Shown here: positions 22,957-30,773 of the stretch, piece after piece
Layout: every line of letters begins with the position of its first letter
Numbering within the stretch: position 1 is the stretch's first letter
Assembly: GCA_029959325.1 (NCBI GenBank)
Contig: JASCPF010000030.1
Span: forward strand, 1-37,558
DNA from: Microbacteriaceae bacterium PS02068
GTDB lineage: Bacteria > Actinomycetota > Actinomycetes > Actinomycetales > Microbacteriaceae
Direction of reading: 5' to 3'
Length of the DNA: 37,558 nucleotides
Position numbers and translations under genes: made by a program
The notes under the pieces: model-generated
Seen by the model: the letters and a program-made list of their open reading frames with translations, nothing else
Told to the model about the DNA's origin: nothing
Databases searched by the model: none

Positions 22957-22985
22957 TTGTCCCTGAGAACAGGGCGCCCTAGCGT
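22957..22985 (+). promoter_or_regulatory. Possible promoter of the hydroxyacid dehydrogenase gene (TTGTCC-N17-TAGCGT)
   Basis: TTGTCC (22957-22962) and TAGCGT (22980-22985) have correct spacing. The hairpin-forming CCCTG-AGAA-CAGGG (22961-22974) lies in the spacer. The leader would be about 57 bases, with AGGGAG before the start. Confidence 0.3.
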
Positions 22986-23048
22986 TGACGTACACGACCA
23001 CGATGCTGCGGTTCCGCCGACATCGACGCCGCGCGAAGGGAGACATCG

Positions 23049-24032
23049 ATGGGCAGGCCGCGAGTATTGCTCGATCTCGATCCGGTATTGCAGGGAGAGC
23101 TGTTCGATCGGTCGCGAATCGAGCGGCTGCGCTCGATCGCAGAGCTCGCCTCGGCGACCGACACTCGGCACCCAGATGATCGTTTCGACTATGACGTCGT
23201 CGTCACCGGCTGGGGTTCGCAGCCCTTCCCGAACACACGCCCCGCGGCATCGCCTCTCGCTCTTGTCGCACACAGCGCGGGAACGATTCGGCGCATCGTC
23301 CCGCGCGACCTGATGGCCGAAGGCGTGCGGGTGACGCAGGCGGCGTCGGGGATGGCGGTCTCGGTGTCGGAGCTCGCCCTCACATTCACGATCTCCCTGC
23401 TGCGGAACCTCCAGCTCGTCGATCGCAGCATGGTCCGTCGCGACTGGGATGCCGCACTCTCGCATCCGCTCGGCCAGACCATCGCGGGAGCGCGAATCGG
23501 GGTCATCGGCGCGAGCCGCGTCGGCCGGGCCTACATCGAGCACGTGGTCGGCATGGGCGCCGAGGTTGTGGTGTCGGACCCCTACCTTCCGTTGGCGGAG
23601 GCGAACGAGATGGGCGTCGAGCTCGTCGGTCTCGACCATCTGTTCGCGACCTCTCGAGTCGTCGCGTTGCATGCGCCGGTGACCTCCGAGACGGTCGGGA
23701 TGGTCTCTCGTGAACGGCTCGCGTCGATTCCCGACGGGGGAATCATCATCAACACCGCACGCGCCGCGATCGTCGACATGCCCGCCCTCGTCGACGAACT
23801 CCGATCCGGGCGCCTCAGCGCCGCGCTGGATGTCTTCGACGCCGAGCCACTGCCCTCAGACAGTGCGCTGTGGGACCTGCCGAATGTCATCCTCACGCCC
23901 CACATCGGTGCTGTCACGGTGCACTCCCGCGCGATGCAGGGCGATGTGGTCGTCGATGAGATCGAACGCTTCCTCAACGGTTCTGCGCTCGTCTTCGAGG
24001 TCACCCCCGACAACTACGACCGACTCGCCTGA
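23049..24032 (+). CDS. D-isomer-specific 2-hydroxyacid dehydrogenase
   Basis: The 327-residue protein matches the D-2-hydroxyacid dehydrogenase family, which interconverts 2-keto acids and D-2-hydroxyacids with NAD(P)H. The NAD domain starts at GARIGVIGASRVGRAYIEHV (148-167), followed by VVVSDPY with D177, which favours NAD. Catalytic residues are R238 in NTARAAIVD, E266 in DVFDAEPLP and H285 in LTPHIGA. Glyoxylate/hydroxypyruvate reduction is common in this family and would connect to the glycerate kinase at the end of the window, but substrate is not determinable here. AGGGAG is well placed before the ATG. The last 19 bases overlap the convergent DUF624 gene. Confidence 0.92.
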   Translation: MGRPRVLLDLDPVLQGELFDRSRIERLRSIAELASATDTRHPDDRFDYDVVVTGWGSQPFPNTRPAASPLALVAHSAGTIRRIVPRDLMAEGVRVTQAASGMAVSVSELALTFTISLLRNLQLVDRSMVRRDWDAALSHPLGQTIAGARIGVIGASRVGRAYIEHVVGMGAEVVVSDPYLPLAEANEMGVELVGLDHLFATSRVVALHAPVTSETVGMVSRERLASIPDGGIIINTARAAIVDMPALVDELRSGRLSAALDVFDAEPLPSDSALWDLPNVILTPHIGAVTVHSRAMQGDVVVDEIERFLNGSALVFEVTPDNYDRLA

Positions 24033-24595
24033 GGCGATCTCTCTCGGCACGCCCAGTCGGCGAGGGCCGCGGGGACGATGCCGCTCGTGACCAGTGCGAG
24101 CGGGGGAAAGACCGCGACGACGATCAGCGTCAGGAAGGCCGCGGTGCCGCCGACGCAGAACCTCGCGAGGCTCGCGAGGAAGAGCGACCGGGTCGACGCG
24201 AACCACACGCGAACGGATCGGTCGAGCTGACGACTGCCCGCGACGACGAACGCCAGCCAGTACGTCATGCCGGCCATCCCCAGCCCGATCAGCGCGCCCG
24301 CGGCGAGGCCGGCCCCGAGCGACGGAGCACTGAGCCAGAACAGCGTCGACGCGGCATACATCACGAGCAGGATGCCGATACCGACTCCCAGGATCCCGTT
24401 GGCCCGCACAGCGACCGCGAACGATCGGAAGAACGACCGGATACCAGCAGCCTCGCCGTTCCGGGCGCGGGTCCACTCGTGTTGGAGCGCCAGCGCGGCC
24501 GGGGCGAGGGTCACGATCGGCAGCGCAGCCGCGAAGAACGAGAGTTGCAGAACGAGTGCGGTCCCGAGCGTCTCCAGGCGGCCATGCCATTTCAC
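24014..24595 (-). CDS. YesL-like DUF624 membrane protein
   Basis: The 193-residue protein has four to five hydrophobic helices and the DUF624 pattern: an N-terminal LQLSFFAAALPIVTLAPAALAL helix, then ALQHEW...GIRSFFRSFAVAVRAN, equivalent to the conserved F-W-x-x-F-K region. YesL, the Bacillus relative, is encoded with rhamnogalacturonan-oligosaccharide importers. DUF624 proteins are very often next to sugar ABC transporters, as here, where the binding-protein gene is divergent. They may assist transporter assembly or activity, but the function is unproven. The start is GTG 24595, six bases after TAGGAT, with no separate ribosome site beyond AAAGG touching the codon. Confidence 0.82.
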   Translation of the reverse strand: MKWHGRLETLGTALVLQLSFFAAALPIVTLAPAALALQHEWTRARNGEAAGIRSFFRSFAVAVRANGILGVGIGILLVMYAASTLFWLSAPSLGAGLAAGALIGLGMAGMTYWLAFVVAGSRQLDRSVRVWFASTRSLFLASLARFCVGGTAAFLTLIVVAVFPPLALVTSGIVPAALADWACRERSPQASRS

Positions 24596-24601
24596 CCTTT
24601 C

Positions 24602-24607
24602 ATCCTA
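24602..24607 (-). promoter_or_regulatory. Candidate leaderless -10 (TAGGAT) for DUF624 gene
   Basis: TAGGAT on the minus strand, six bases, then GTG 24595. The same geometry is seen at five other genes in the window. Confidence 0.45.
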
Positions 24608-24630
24608 TGGACGGCCATCTCGGGCGAGTC

Positions 24631-24655
24631 GCTTCGGGCACATCGTGCACGAAGC
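24631..24655. promoter_or_regulatory. Inverted repeat in the divergent DUF624/binding-protein promoter region
   Basis: GCTTCG (24631-24636) pairs with CGAAGC (24650-24655), and inside it GCAC-ATC-GTGC (24638-24648). There is one mismatched pair between the two helices. It contains ATCGTGCACGA (24642-24652), shared with the site at 22928. It may be an operator for coordinated control of both divergent pairs. Confidence 0.4.
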
Positions 24656-24763
24656 GGGCGCTGGAGTCAGCGCATCGTTCGTTGATCATTCCGAGACGGT
24701 GCATGAAGCTCAAAGTGATTCCGCTTCGTGCTGCGGAGTGAGGAAGCGACAAGGAGGTCACAC

Positions 24764-26059
24764 ATGAAGAACGCACACAGCCATCGGTGGACGAAGACGG
24801 TCGGTGTCATCGCCGCTCTCGGCGCACTCGTGCTGGCGGGGTGCTCGTCAGCAGCCCCGGCGCCTGCCGAGACGTCGACCGGGCCCAGCGCCGAGGAAGG
24901 CACGATCCGCGTCCTGGTAGCGGGATTCGCTGCCGACGACAAGAGTCGAGCAGCATTTGACTCCATCGTCGACACATTCCACGAGGACTACCCGAACATC
25001 GAGGTGGAGTCTGACTTCGCGCCCTACGACCAGCTCAACCAGAAGATCTCGACCGCTCTCGCCGGCGGCCAGAACTACGACGTGATCAGCGCCGGCATCG
25101 GCTGGGTCCAGCCGCTGGCAGACCTCGGCGCGTTGCAGTCGCTCACCAAGCTCGGGGTGACGGAAGACGAGGTTGCCGCGAACACGCAAGAGGTGTTCGT
25201 CGATCCGATGCTGTGGGACGACGAGGTCTACGCCTTCCCGGTCGTCTCGAACGCCCGCGTTCTGGCGCTCAGCAAGTCGGCGTTCGAGGAAGCCGGGCTC
25301 GACCCGGTGGCGCCCACGTCGTTGAAGGAACTGCGCGAGGATGCCGTCAAGCTGACCAAGCGCGACGCCGCCGGCAACATCACCCAGACGGGGTTCGACT
25401 TCTGGGCCTCGCCGGGTGAATACCGCCAGATGTGGATGTCGTTCATGGGCGCGCTCGGCGGCCGCATGTTCGTCGACGGCGAGCCCGGGTTCGACGGCAA
25501 AGAGGGCGTCAATGCCCTCGAACTGATGACCAACATGATCAACGACGACAAGTCGTCGACGTTCGGATACAAGAACTCGACCAAGACCCCGCTCGTGACG
25601 ACCGGCGAGGCGGCCATGGGCTTCACATCGGCATACGCGGACTGCAGCCCCGAGGGCCTCGGCGACAAGTGCGACGATCTCGTCTACTTCAACCTCGAGG
25701 ACGTGGACTCCGTGCTCTTCACCGGTGGTCGAGTCGTCGGTGTCGGCGAAGGCACTGAACACCCCGAGGCCGCGCTCGCCTTCGCGCGGGCGTTCTCGTC
25801 GCCCGCGTCGCAGATCGAGATCGCGAAGATCGACATCGGCGTGCCGCTCAGCACGAGCGATGAGGCTGTCGCCTTCGCAGAGGGCAACCCGGCGTCGGCG
25901 TACGTGGCGGCGAACCTCGACAAGGCGATCTTCGAGTACGGCAGCGAGACCTTCCTGGACGTGCGCGCAAAGATCGGCGGGCTGCTTGATCAGGCCCTGC
26001 TGAAGCAGCGTTCCGCCAAGGACGTGCTCGACGAGCTCAACGGAATCGCGCGCGGCTGA
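24764..26059 (+). CDS. Sugar ABC transporter substrate-binding lipoprotein
   Basis: The 431-residue protein is a family-1 (MalE/UgpB-like) extracellular solute-binding protein. The N-terminus KTVGVIAALGALVLAGC is a lipoprotein signal with lipobox LAGC and lipidated C27, so it is anchored outside the membrane. The core starts EEGTIRVLVAGFAADDKSRAAFDSIVDTFHEDYPNIEVE and contains the usual hinge and aromatic binding-cleft residues (SPGEYRQMWMSFMGALGGRMF). It delivers oligosaccharide to the two permeases that follow. AAGGAGGT (24751-24758) precedes the ATG, a near-perfect ribosome site as expected for a protein made in excess. A strong stem-loop follows the stop codon. Confidence 0.93.
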   Translation: MKNAHSHRWTKTVGVIAALGALVLAGCSSAAPAPAETSTGPSAEEGTIRVLVAGFAADDKSRAAFDSIVDTFHEDYPNIEVESDFAPYDQLNQKISTALAGGQNYDVISAGIGWVQPLADLGALQSLTKLGVTEDEVAANTQEVFVDPMLWDDEVYAFPVVSNARVLALSKSAFEEAGLDPVAPTSLKELREDAVKLTKRDAAGNITQTGFDFWASPGEYRQMWMSFMGALGGRMFVDGEPGFDGKEGVNALELMTNMINDDKSSTFGYKNSTKTPLVTTGEAAMGFTSAYADCSPEGLGDKCDDLVYFNLEDVDSVLFTGGRVVGVGEGTEHPEAALAFARAFSSPASQIEIAKIDIGVPLSTSDEAVAFAEGNPASAYVAANLDKAIFEYGSETFLDVRAKIGGLLDQALLKQRSAKDVLDELNGIARG

Positions 26060-26064
26060 CGCGT

Positions 26065-26101
26065 CGGCGGGTCGTGGAGTTCCCCCCTCCACGACCCGCC
26101 G
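26065..26101 (+). terminator. Strong stem-loop after the binding-protein gene
   Basis: CGGCGGGTCGTGGAG (26065-26079) and its exact complement (26087-26101) form a perfect 15-bp stem with a seven-base loop, beginning five bases past the stop. No U-tract follows. In many ABC operons such a structure stabilises or partly terminates the binding-protein mRNA, so that less permease is made. Confidence 0.75.
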
Positions 26102-26153
26102 TATCCTGTGCCGTGCGCAGCGACGGCTCTCCCACACGTAACGGAAGCACCTC

Positions 26154-27062
26154 ATGACCGCGATCTCGACACCCGCCCGCAGAGGAAGGACCATCCAGAG
26201 CGCGCAGGCGCGGGCCGGATGGATACTGCTGGCTCCCGCACTGATTCACTCGGCTGTGTTCATCGTCCTGCCGCTCGCTCTGGTGGTGTGGCTCTCTGTC
26301 ACCGATGCACGAATCGCCGGCCGCGGCGACTTCGTCGGCCTGGAGAACTACATCGAGCTCATCACCAGCGACAAAACCTTCCACAGGGCCTTCCTGAACA
26401 CCGTCCTCTACTCGATCGTGGTCGTTCCCGTGGCGATGGCGCTGGCGCTCTTGATCGCGGTCGGCCTCAACCAGCGCATTCACGGCCGAGGGGTCTTCCG
26501 GACGGTCTACTACATCCCTGTGGTCACCTCGGGAGTTGCCGTCTCCGCGGTGTGGCTCTGGATCTACAGTCCTTCCGGCGGACTCGCGAACGAGATTCTC
26601 GCGTTCTTCGGACTCGCGCGATCGGGATGGCTGACCGATCCGAATGCGGCGCTTCCGGCGCTCATGGTGATCGGGGTCTGGCAGGGGCTCGGGACCAAGA
26701 TCGTGCTGTACCTCGCCGCGCTGCAATCGGTGTCCTTCGAGCAACTCGAGGCGGCGCAGATCGACGGAGCGAACCGGTGGCAATCGTTCTGGAACGTCAC
26801 CTGGCCCGCTCTGGCGCCGGTGCACTTCTTCGTCCTCGTCACCTCGATCACGGGATCACTCCAGGTGTTCGATCTGGTCTACGTGATGACAGGCGGGGGG
26901 CCAGGAGACGCGACCAACGTTCTGGTCTTCGACATCTTCAACAATGCGTTCGCCCGTCTGCACATCGGGTACGCGTCGGCCGAGACGGTTCTGCTGCTGT
27001 TCCTCATCGGGGCGATGGTCGCGCTCGGACGTCTGGCGCAGCGTGACAAGGGGGACTACTGA
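26154..27062 (+). CDS. Sugar ABC transporter permease (MalF/UgpA type)
   Basis: The 302-residue protein has six helices and belongs to the carbohydrate uptake transporter-1 group. It begins with a short cytoplasmic segment (1-22), then GWILLAPALIHSAVFIVLPLALVVWLSVTDA. The EAA loop, which docks on the ATPase, is VSFEQLEAAQIDGANRWQSFWNVTWPAL (about 198-225). MTGGGPGDATNVLVFDIFNNAF is a conserved late-loop sequence of this permease class. It forms a heterodimer with the next protein. Its stop overlaps the next start by one base (TGATG). No ATP-binding subunit is encoded nearby. Confidence 0.94.
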   Translation: MTAISTPARRGRTIQSAQARAGWILLAPALIHSAVFIVLPLALVVWLSVTDARIAGRGDFVGLENYIELITSDKTFHRAFLNTVLYSIVVVPVAMALALLIAVGLNQRIHGRGVFRTVYYIPVVTSGVAVSAVWLWIYSPSGGLANEILAFFGLARSGWLTDPNAALPALMVIGVWQGLGTKIVLYLAALQSVSFEQLEAAQIDGANRWQSFWNVTWPALAPVHFFVLVTSITGSLQVFDLVYVMTGGGPGDATNVLVFDIFNNAFARLHIGYASAETVLLLFLIGAMVALGRLAQRDKGDY

Positions 27063-28009
27063 TGTCGATCACCGAACAAGCGCTGCCGTCCATTGAGGCC
27101 GATGAACCGTCCGCACGTCCCGCTCGCCGCCGGCGTTCCCCGCGAGGCCGAGGGTCCATCGGCAGAGCAGTGCTCTACATCCTGCTCAGTATCGGCGGGC
27201 TCCTCATGGTCTTCCCGTTCGTCTGGATGCTGCTGACATCGTTCAAGACATTGCCCGAGTTGGACACCTTCTCGTGGCTGCCGCAGCAGTGGCGCTGGGA
27301 CAACTACGTCGAAGCCTTCCAGGTCGCTCCGTTCCTGCTCTATTTCCGCAACAGCGTCATCGTGGTGGTCGGGCAGACGGTGCCCCTGCTGTTCATCACG
27401 ACGGCCGCGGGCTACGCGCTGGCGCAGCTGCCGATGCGCGGAGCCAAAACGCTGACGGCATACTTCATCGGGCTTCTCATCGTTCCGTTCCAGATCCTGA
27501 TCGTCCCCCTCTTCATGATCATCCGCAGCGTCCCGCTGGCGGGCGGCAACGACATCTTCGGTCAGGGCGGCTCGGGATGGGTCAACACGTGGTGGGCGCT
27601 GATCGTGCCCTTCATCTCGGCGCCCCTGTTCGTCTTCCTCGCGAGACAGTTCTTCGTGTCGCTGCCCCGTGATCTCGCCGATGCGGCCCGACTCGACGGG
27701 GTCAGTGAGATCGGCATCTTCTTCCGGATCATGGCTCCGCTCGCCAAACCCGCGTTCATCACGATCGCGCTGTTCAACGTCGAGTGGGGATGGAACGGGT
27801 TCATGTGGCCTCTGGTCGCGACGAGCTCGGAAGCCCTCCGTCCGCTCCAGTTCGGTCTGGCGGCGTTCACCCAGACCACGGCCGGCACACCGCAATGGCC
27901 CTTCCTCATGGCCATGTCTGCCGTGGCCGTGATCCCCATGATCCTGCTGTTCGTGATCGGTCAGCGGTACTTCATCGCCGGCCTCGCCCAGTCCGGGCTG
28001 AAGGGATGA
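27062..28009 (+). CDS. Sugar ABC transporter permease (MalG/UgpE type)
   Basis: The 315-residue protein is the second membrane subunit. An unusually long basic N-terminus (1-35, with ARPARRRRSPRGRG) precedes six helices: VLYILLSIGGLLMVFPFVWMLLTSFKT opens the core, as in MalG proteins. The EAA loop is LPRDLADAARLDGVSEIGIFFRIMAPLAKP (about 201-230). It pairs with the preceding permease, and the complex probably uses a shared MsiK-like ATPase encoded elsewhere, as is usual for actinobacterial sugar importers. The stop overlaps the start of the TIM-barrel gene by four bases (ATGA), so transporter and catabolic genes are co-translated. Confidence 0.94.
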   Translation: MSITEQALPSIEADEPSARPARRRRSPRGRGSIGRAVLYILLSIGGLLMVFPFVWMLLTSFKTLPELDTFSWLPQQWRWDNYVEAFQVAPFLLYFRNSVIVVVGQTVPLLFITTAAGYALAQLPMRGAKTLTAYFIGLLIVPFQILIVPLFMIIRSVPLAGGNDIFGQGGSGWVNTWWALIVPFISAPLFVFLARQFFVSLPRDLADAARLDGVSEIGIFFRIMAPLAKPAFITIALFNVEWGWNGFMWPLVATSSEALRPLQFGLAAFTQTTAGTPQWPFLMAMSAVAVIPMILLFVIGQRYFIAGLAQSGLKG

Positions 28010-28821
28010 CCACTCCCGTGCTCGGCCTGGCCACGCTCGGAACGCCCGAGCTCGAATGGTCGGAGGTTCTCGCGCTCCTCGGGGGCGATGCGGACCCCGA
28101 CGCGACCGGCATCACGGCGCTCGAAGTGCGCCTCGCCGACGATCAGGTGCTGTCCGCCGTGTCGTCGGTGGCCGAGGCATCCGCCGTCGGACGCGACGCC
28201 TCGGCCGCAGGCCTGGGCATCCTCGCCCTCAGCGGGTACGTGTCACTCGCTGCAGGGGATGCCGATGCGGAAGCCGCGGCGCTGGTGCACCAACTCCGGC
28301 TCGCCGACGCCGCACAGGCACGGGGCGTCAGGGTCTTCGTCGGGGCCCCGGCCGGTGCGGACCGCGAATCGACCGAACGCCGTGCCGCCTCGGTGATCAC
28401 TGCCGCCGTGCACTCCACGCCGGGCGTGCGGGCGAAGGTGCTCGTGGAGACGCACGACTCGCACTCGCGCGCCAGCGACATCATCGCCTTGCTCGACCGG
28501 GTGCCGGCGGAGGTGCGATCGCGCGTCGGCGTCATCTGGGACACCGCCCACACCTGGTGTGCGGGCGAGTCTCTCGAAGACTCTTTCACCGCGCTGGCGC
28601 CGCTGCTCTCGCACATCCAGGTCAAGGACGTCCGCTCTCGCGACGAGCCCGTTCCCGTGGCGCTCGGAGAGGGCGTCTTCCCGTTCGAAGAGCTGCGCGG
28701 GGTGATCGCCGGAGCGCATGTGCCGGTCGTGCTTGAGTGGGAGCGCACGTGGCATCCTGAGCTTCCGGCCGTCTCGACGCAGTTCGCCCGCTTGGTGAGT
28801 CTCATGAGGGGCATCCCATGA
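28006..28821 (+). CDS. Sugar-phosphate isomerase/epimerase-like TIM-barrel protein (first copy)
   Basis: The 271-residue protein belongs to the xylose isomerase-like TIM-barrel (AP endonuclease family 2) group. Metal-site positions are visible: Glu in KVLVETHDSHS, Asp and His in VIWDTAHTW, His in HIQVKDV and Glu in VLEWERTWHPEL. Members isomerise or epimerise keto-sugars, or act as lyases on 3-keto-sugars, so the exact reaction is open. It overlaps both neighbours by four bases, between the permease and the DUF2264 gene, which ties it to breakdown of the imported sugar. Confidence 0.85.
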   Translation: MTTPVLGLATLGTPELEWSEVLALLGGDADPDATGITALEVRLADDQVLSAVSSVAEASAVGRDASAAGLGILALSGYVSLAAGDADAEAAALVHQLRLADAAQARGVRVFVGAPAGADRESTERRAASVITAAVHSTPGVRAKVLVETHDSHSRASDIIALLDRVPAEVRSRVGVIWDTAHTWCAGESLEDSFTALAPLLSHIQVKDVRSRDEPVPVALGEGVFPFEELRGVIAGAHVPVVLEWERTWHPELPAVSTQFARLVSLMRGIP

Positions 28822-30770
28822 ACGGGGCACTTCTCGGCGTCTCGCTCTCGTCACCGGATCGGGTGCTCAGCCCTCGCACCGGCTTCGGCAGGGAGCACTG
28901 GATCGAGTGCGCCGATCAGATGCTGTTGGGGGTTGCCCCCTACGCCTCTGCGTCATCGGCGCTGATCCACCTGCCCGGGCCGCCCTCGCAGCAGGGCATG
29001 CGCACCGACGGTCTGGAAGGATTCGCCCGCACGTTCCTCCTGGCGGCATTCCTGCACCACGGCGACCCGGTGCGCGCCGACGTGCACCTCGAGCGCTATC
29101 GCGAGGGCCTCGTCGCGGGAACTCGTCGGGGCGGTGACGGCCGCGAGAGCTGGCCCCCGATCGGCGATCTCGGACGATTCGGCCAGTCGCAGGTCGAAGC
29201 GGCCAGCGTCGCGCTGTCACTTTCGCTCACGCGATCCGCGGTCTGGGAGCGCCTCTCGGTGCGCGAATGCGACGACGTCGCCGCGTGGTTGGCCAGTGCG
29301 CTGGGCAAAGAGCCCGCGCCGAACAACTGGTACCTTTTCGCCCTGACGATCGCGGGTTTCCTCGAATCCGTCGGGCGCGGCGACGACGCGACGCGACGGG
29401 CCATCACTCGTGGGCTTCAGCTGTTGGGGCACTGGTACCGCGGTGACGGGTGGTACCGGGACGGCGAGCAGGAGGCGTACGACCACTACAACGGGTGGGC
29501 GATGCACTTCTACCCGCTGCTGTTCGCCCGCTCCACCGGGGACGTCGAACTGCAGAGCCGGCTCGAGGAGCGGCTGCACGCGTTTCTCCGCGGGTTCACG
29601 CTCACGTTCGACGACAACGGGGCGCCGCTCTACTTCGGCAGATCCCTGTCGTACCGGATGGCGGCGGTCGCCTCGGTGGCGTTGGGAGGTGTCGCCGGTG
29701 CGTCACCTCTCACGCCCGGGATGACGCGCTCGATCGCCTCGGGTGGGCTTCGGTACTTCCTCGAACGCGGGGCCCTCCGCGGCGGGGTGCTGTCGATGGG
29801 ATGGCATGGCGCGCATGCCGCCACGATGCAGAGCTACTCCGGCCCCGGGTCGCCGTACTGGGCATCCAAGGCGTTCGTCGGCCTCCTGGCGGGGCCCGAG
29901 CACCCGTTCTGGACCGAGCCCGAGCCCGTGCACGGCATCGGAGAGGCGGTGGCGGCGATCGCGCCCGCGGGGCTGCTCGTGCAACGTTCGGCGACCGGCC
30001 TCGTGCGGGTGCACAATCACGGCAGCGATCACATTCCGTACGTCGAACGAGACGACGCGCCGAGCGATCCGCTGTATGCCCGGGTCGCCTACTCGACGCG
30101 CACCGGGCCGACGGCGGCCTTCAACCCGCCCGACAACGACGTGAGCCTGGTGCACCGCGGCGTTCGCAGCGTCCGCCGCCGGATCCTCAAGCTCGCGGCA
30201 CGTGAGGGGATGGCGGCGTCGAGTTTCCATCCGCGTTTTCCCGTTCCCAGTCCCTTCGAAGCGAGCGCGACGACGGGCTTCGGGCTCGTCCTCCCCGGTG
30301 CGCGCATCGATCTGCTCACGGTCACGCACCGCGAGGTCGAACTGCGGATCGCACGCGTCGTCGGCGTTCCGGAGGGGGTTGAGGTGCGACTGTCGGGCTG
30401 GGCGATCGCCTCAGACGGGGGACCGTCCGGTCTCGAGGTGAACACCGAGGGCGTCACCGCAGAGGTCCAGCTCGCCGACGGCAGCCTTTCGGCGTCGCTG
30501 CGTGGCCTGGTCGGCTTCGAACGCGTGGAGGTGAACCCCGCGCCCGCGGGCACAGCGTTCGGATCGTGGGCGGTCGTCCCCGAGCTCGTCGGCCGCGTCA
30601 GGGGTGGCGGGGTAGACGTCTTCGTCGCCGCGGCGGTGCTGGCATCGGGGCCGCGCGCACAGTTGCGGGCGGAGGCATCCGTCGAAGGATCACGAATCCT
30701 TGCCCGGGTCAGCCCCGACCAGCCGCAGGACCAGATCGTGATCGATCTCGACGACGTCGACTGGCGCTGA
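28818..30770 (+). CDS. DUF2264-domain protein, putative glycuronidase
   Basis: The 650-residue protein looks like the DUF2264 family. The N-terminal two thirds (about 20-410) form an alpha-rich toroid with aromatic motifs APNNWYLFALTIAGFLES, GDGWYRDGEQEAYDHYNGWAMHFYPLLF and LYFGRSLSYRMAA. The C-terminal third is beta-rich. From memory this domain corresponds to CAZy GH154, which contains exo-beta-glucuronidases; that link should be verified. There is no signal peptide, so it would act in the cytoplasm on imported oligosaccharides that carry uronic acid. It is the last gene of the transporter operon and ends three bases from the convergent DeoR gene. Confidence 0.78.
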   Translation: MNGALLGVSLSSPDRVLSPRTGFGREHWIECADQMLLGVAPYASASSALIHLPGPPSQQGMRTDGLEGFARTFLLAAFLHHGDPVRADVHLERYREGLVAGTRRGGDGRESWPPIGDLGRFGQSQVEAASVALSLSLTRSAVWERLSVRECDDVAAWLASALGKEPAPNNWYLFALTIAGFLESVGRGDDATRRAITRGLQLLGHWYRGDGWYRDGEQEAYDHYNGWAMHFYPLLFARSTGDVELQSRLEERLHAFLRGFTLTFDDNGAPLYFGRSLSYRMAAVASVALGGVAGASPLTPGMTRSIASGGLRYFLERGALRGGVLSMGWHGAHAATMQSYSGPGSPYWASKAFVGLLAGPEHPFWTEPEPVHGIGEAVAAIAPAGLLVQRSATGLVRVHNHGSDHIPYVERDDAPSDPLYARVAYSTRTGPTAAFNPPDNDVSLVHRGVRSVRRRILKLAAREGMAASSFHPRFPVPSPFEASATTGFGLVLPGARIDLLTVTHREVELRIARVVGVPEGVEVRLSGWAIASDGGPSGLEVNTEGVTAEVQLADGSLSASLRGLVGFERVEVNPAPAGTAFGSWAVVPELVGRVRGGGVDVFVAAAVLASGPRAQLRAEASVEGSRILARVSPDQPQDQIVIDLDDVDWR

Positions 30771-30773
30771 CTC

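Noticed and set aside
22848..23672. N-terminal extension of the esterase frame up to 23672
   Set aside because: The extension lies antisense over the hydroxyacid dehydrogenase gene and has no family similarity. AXE1 proteins start at the FDLPLPEL segment.
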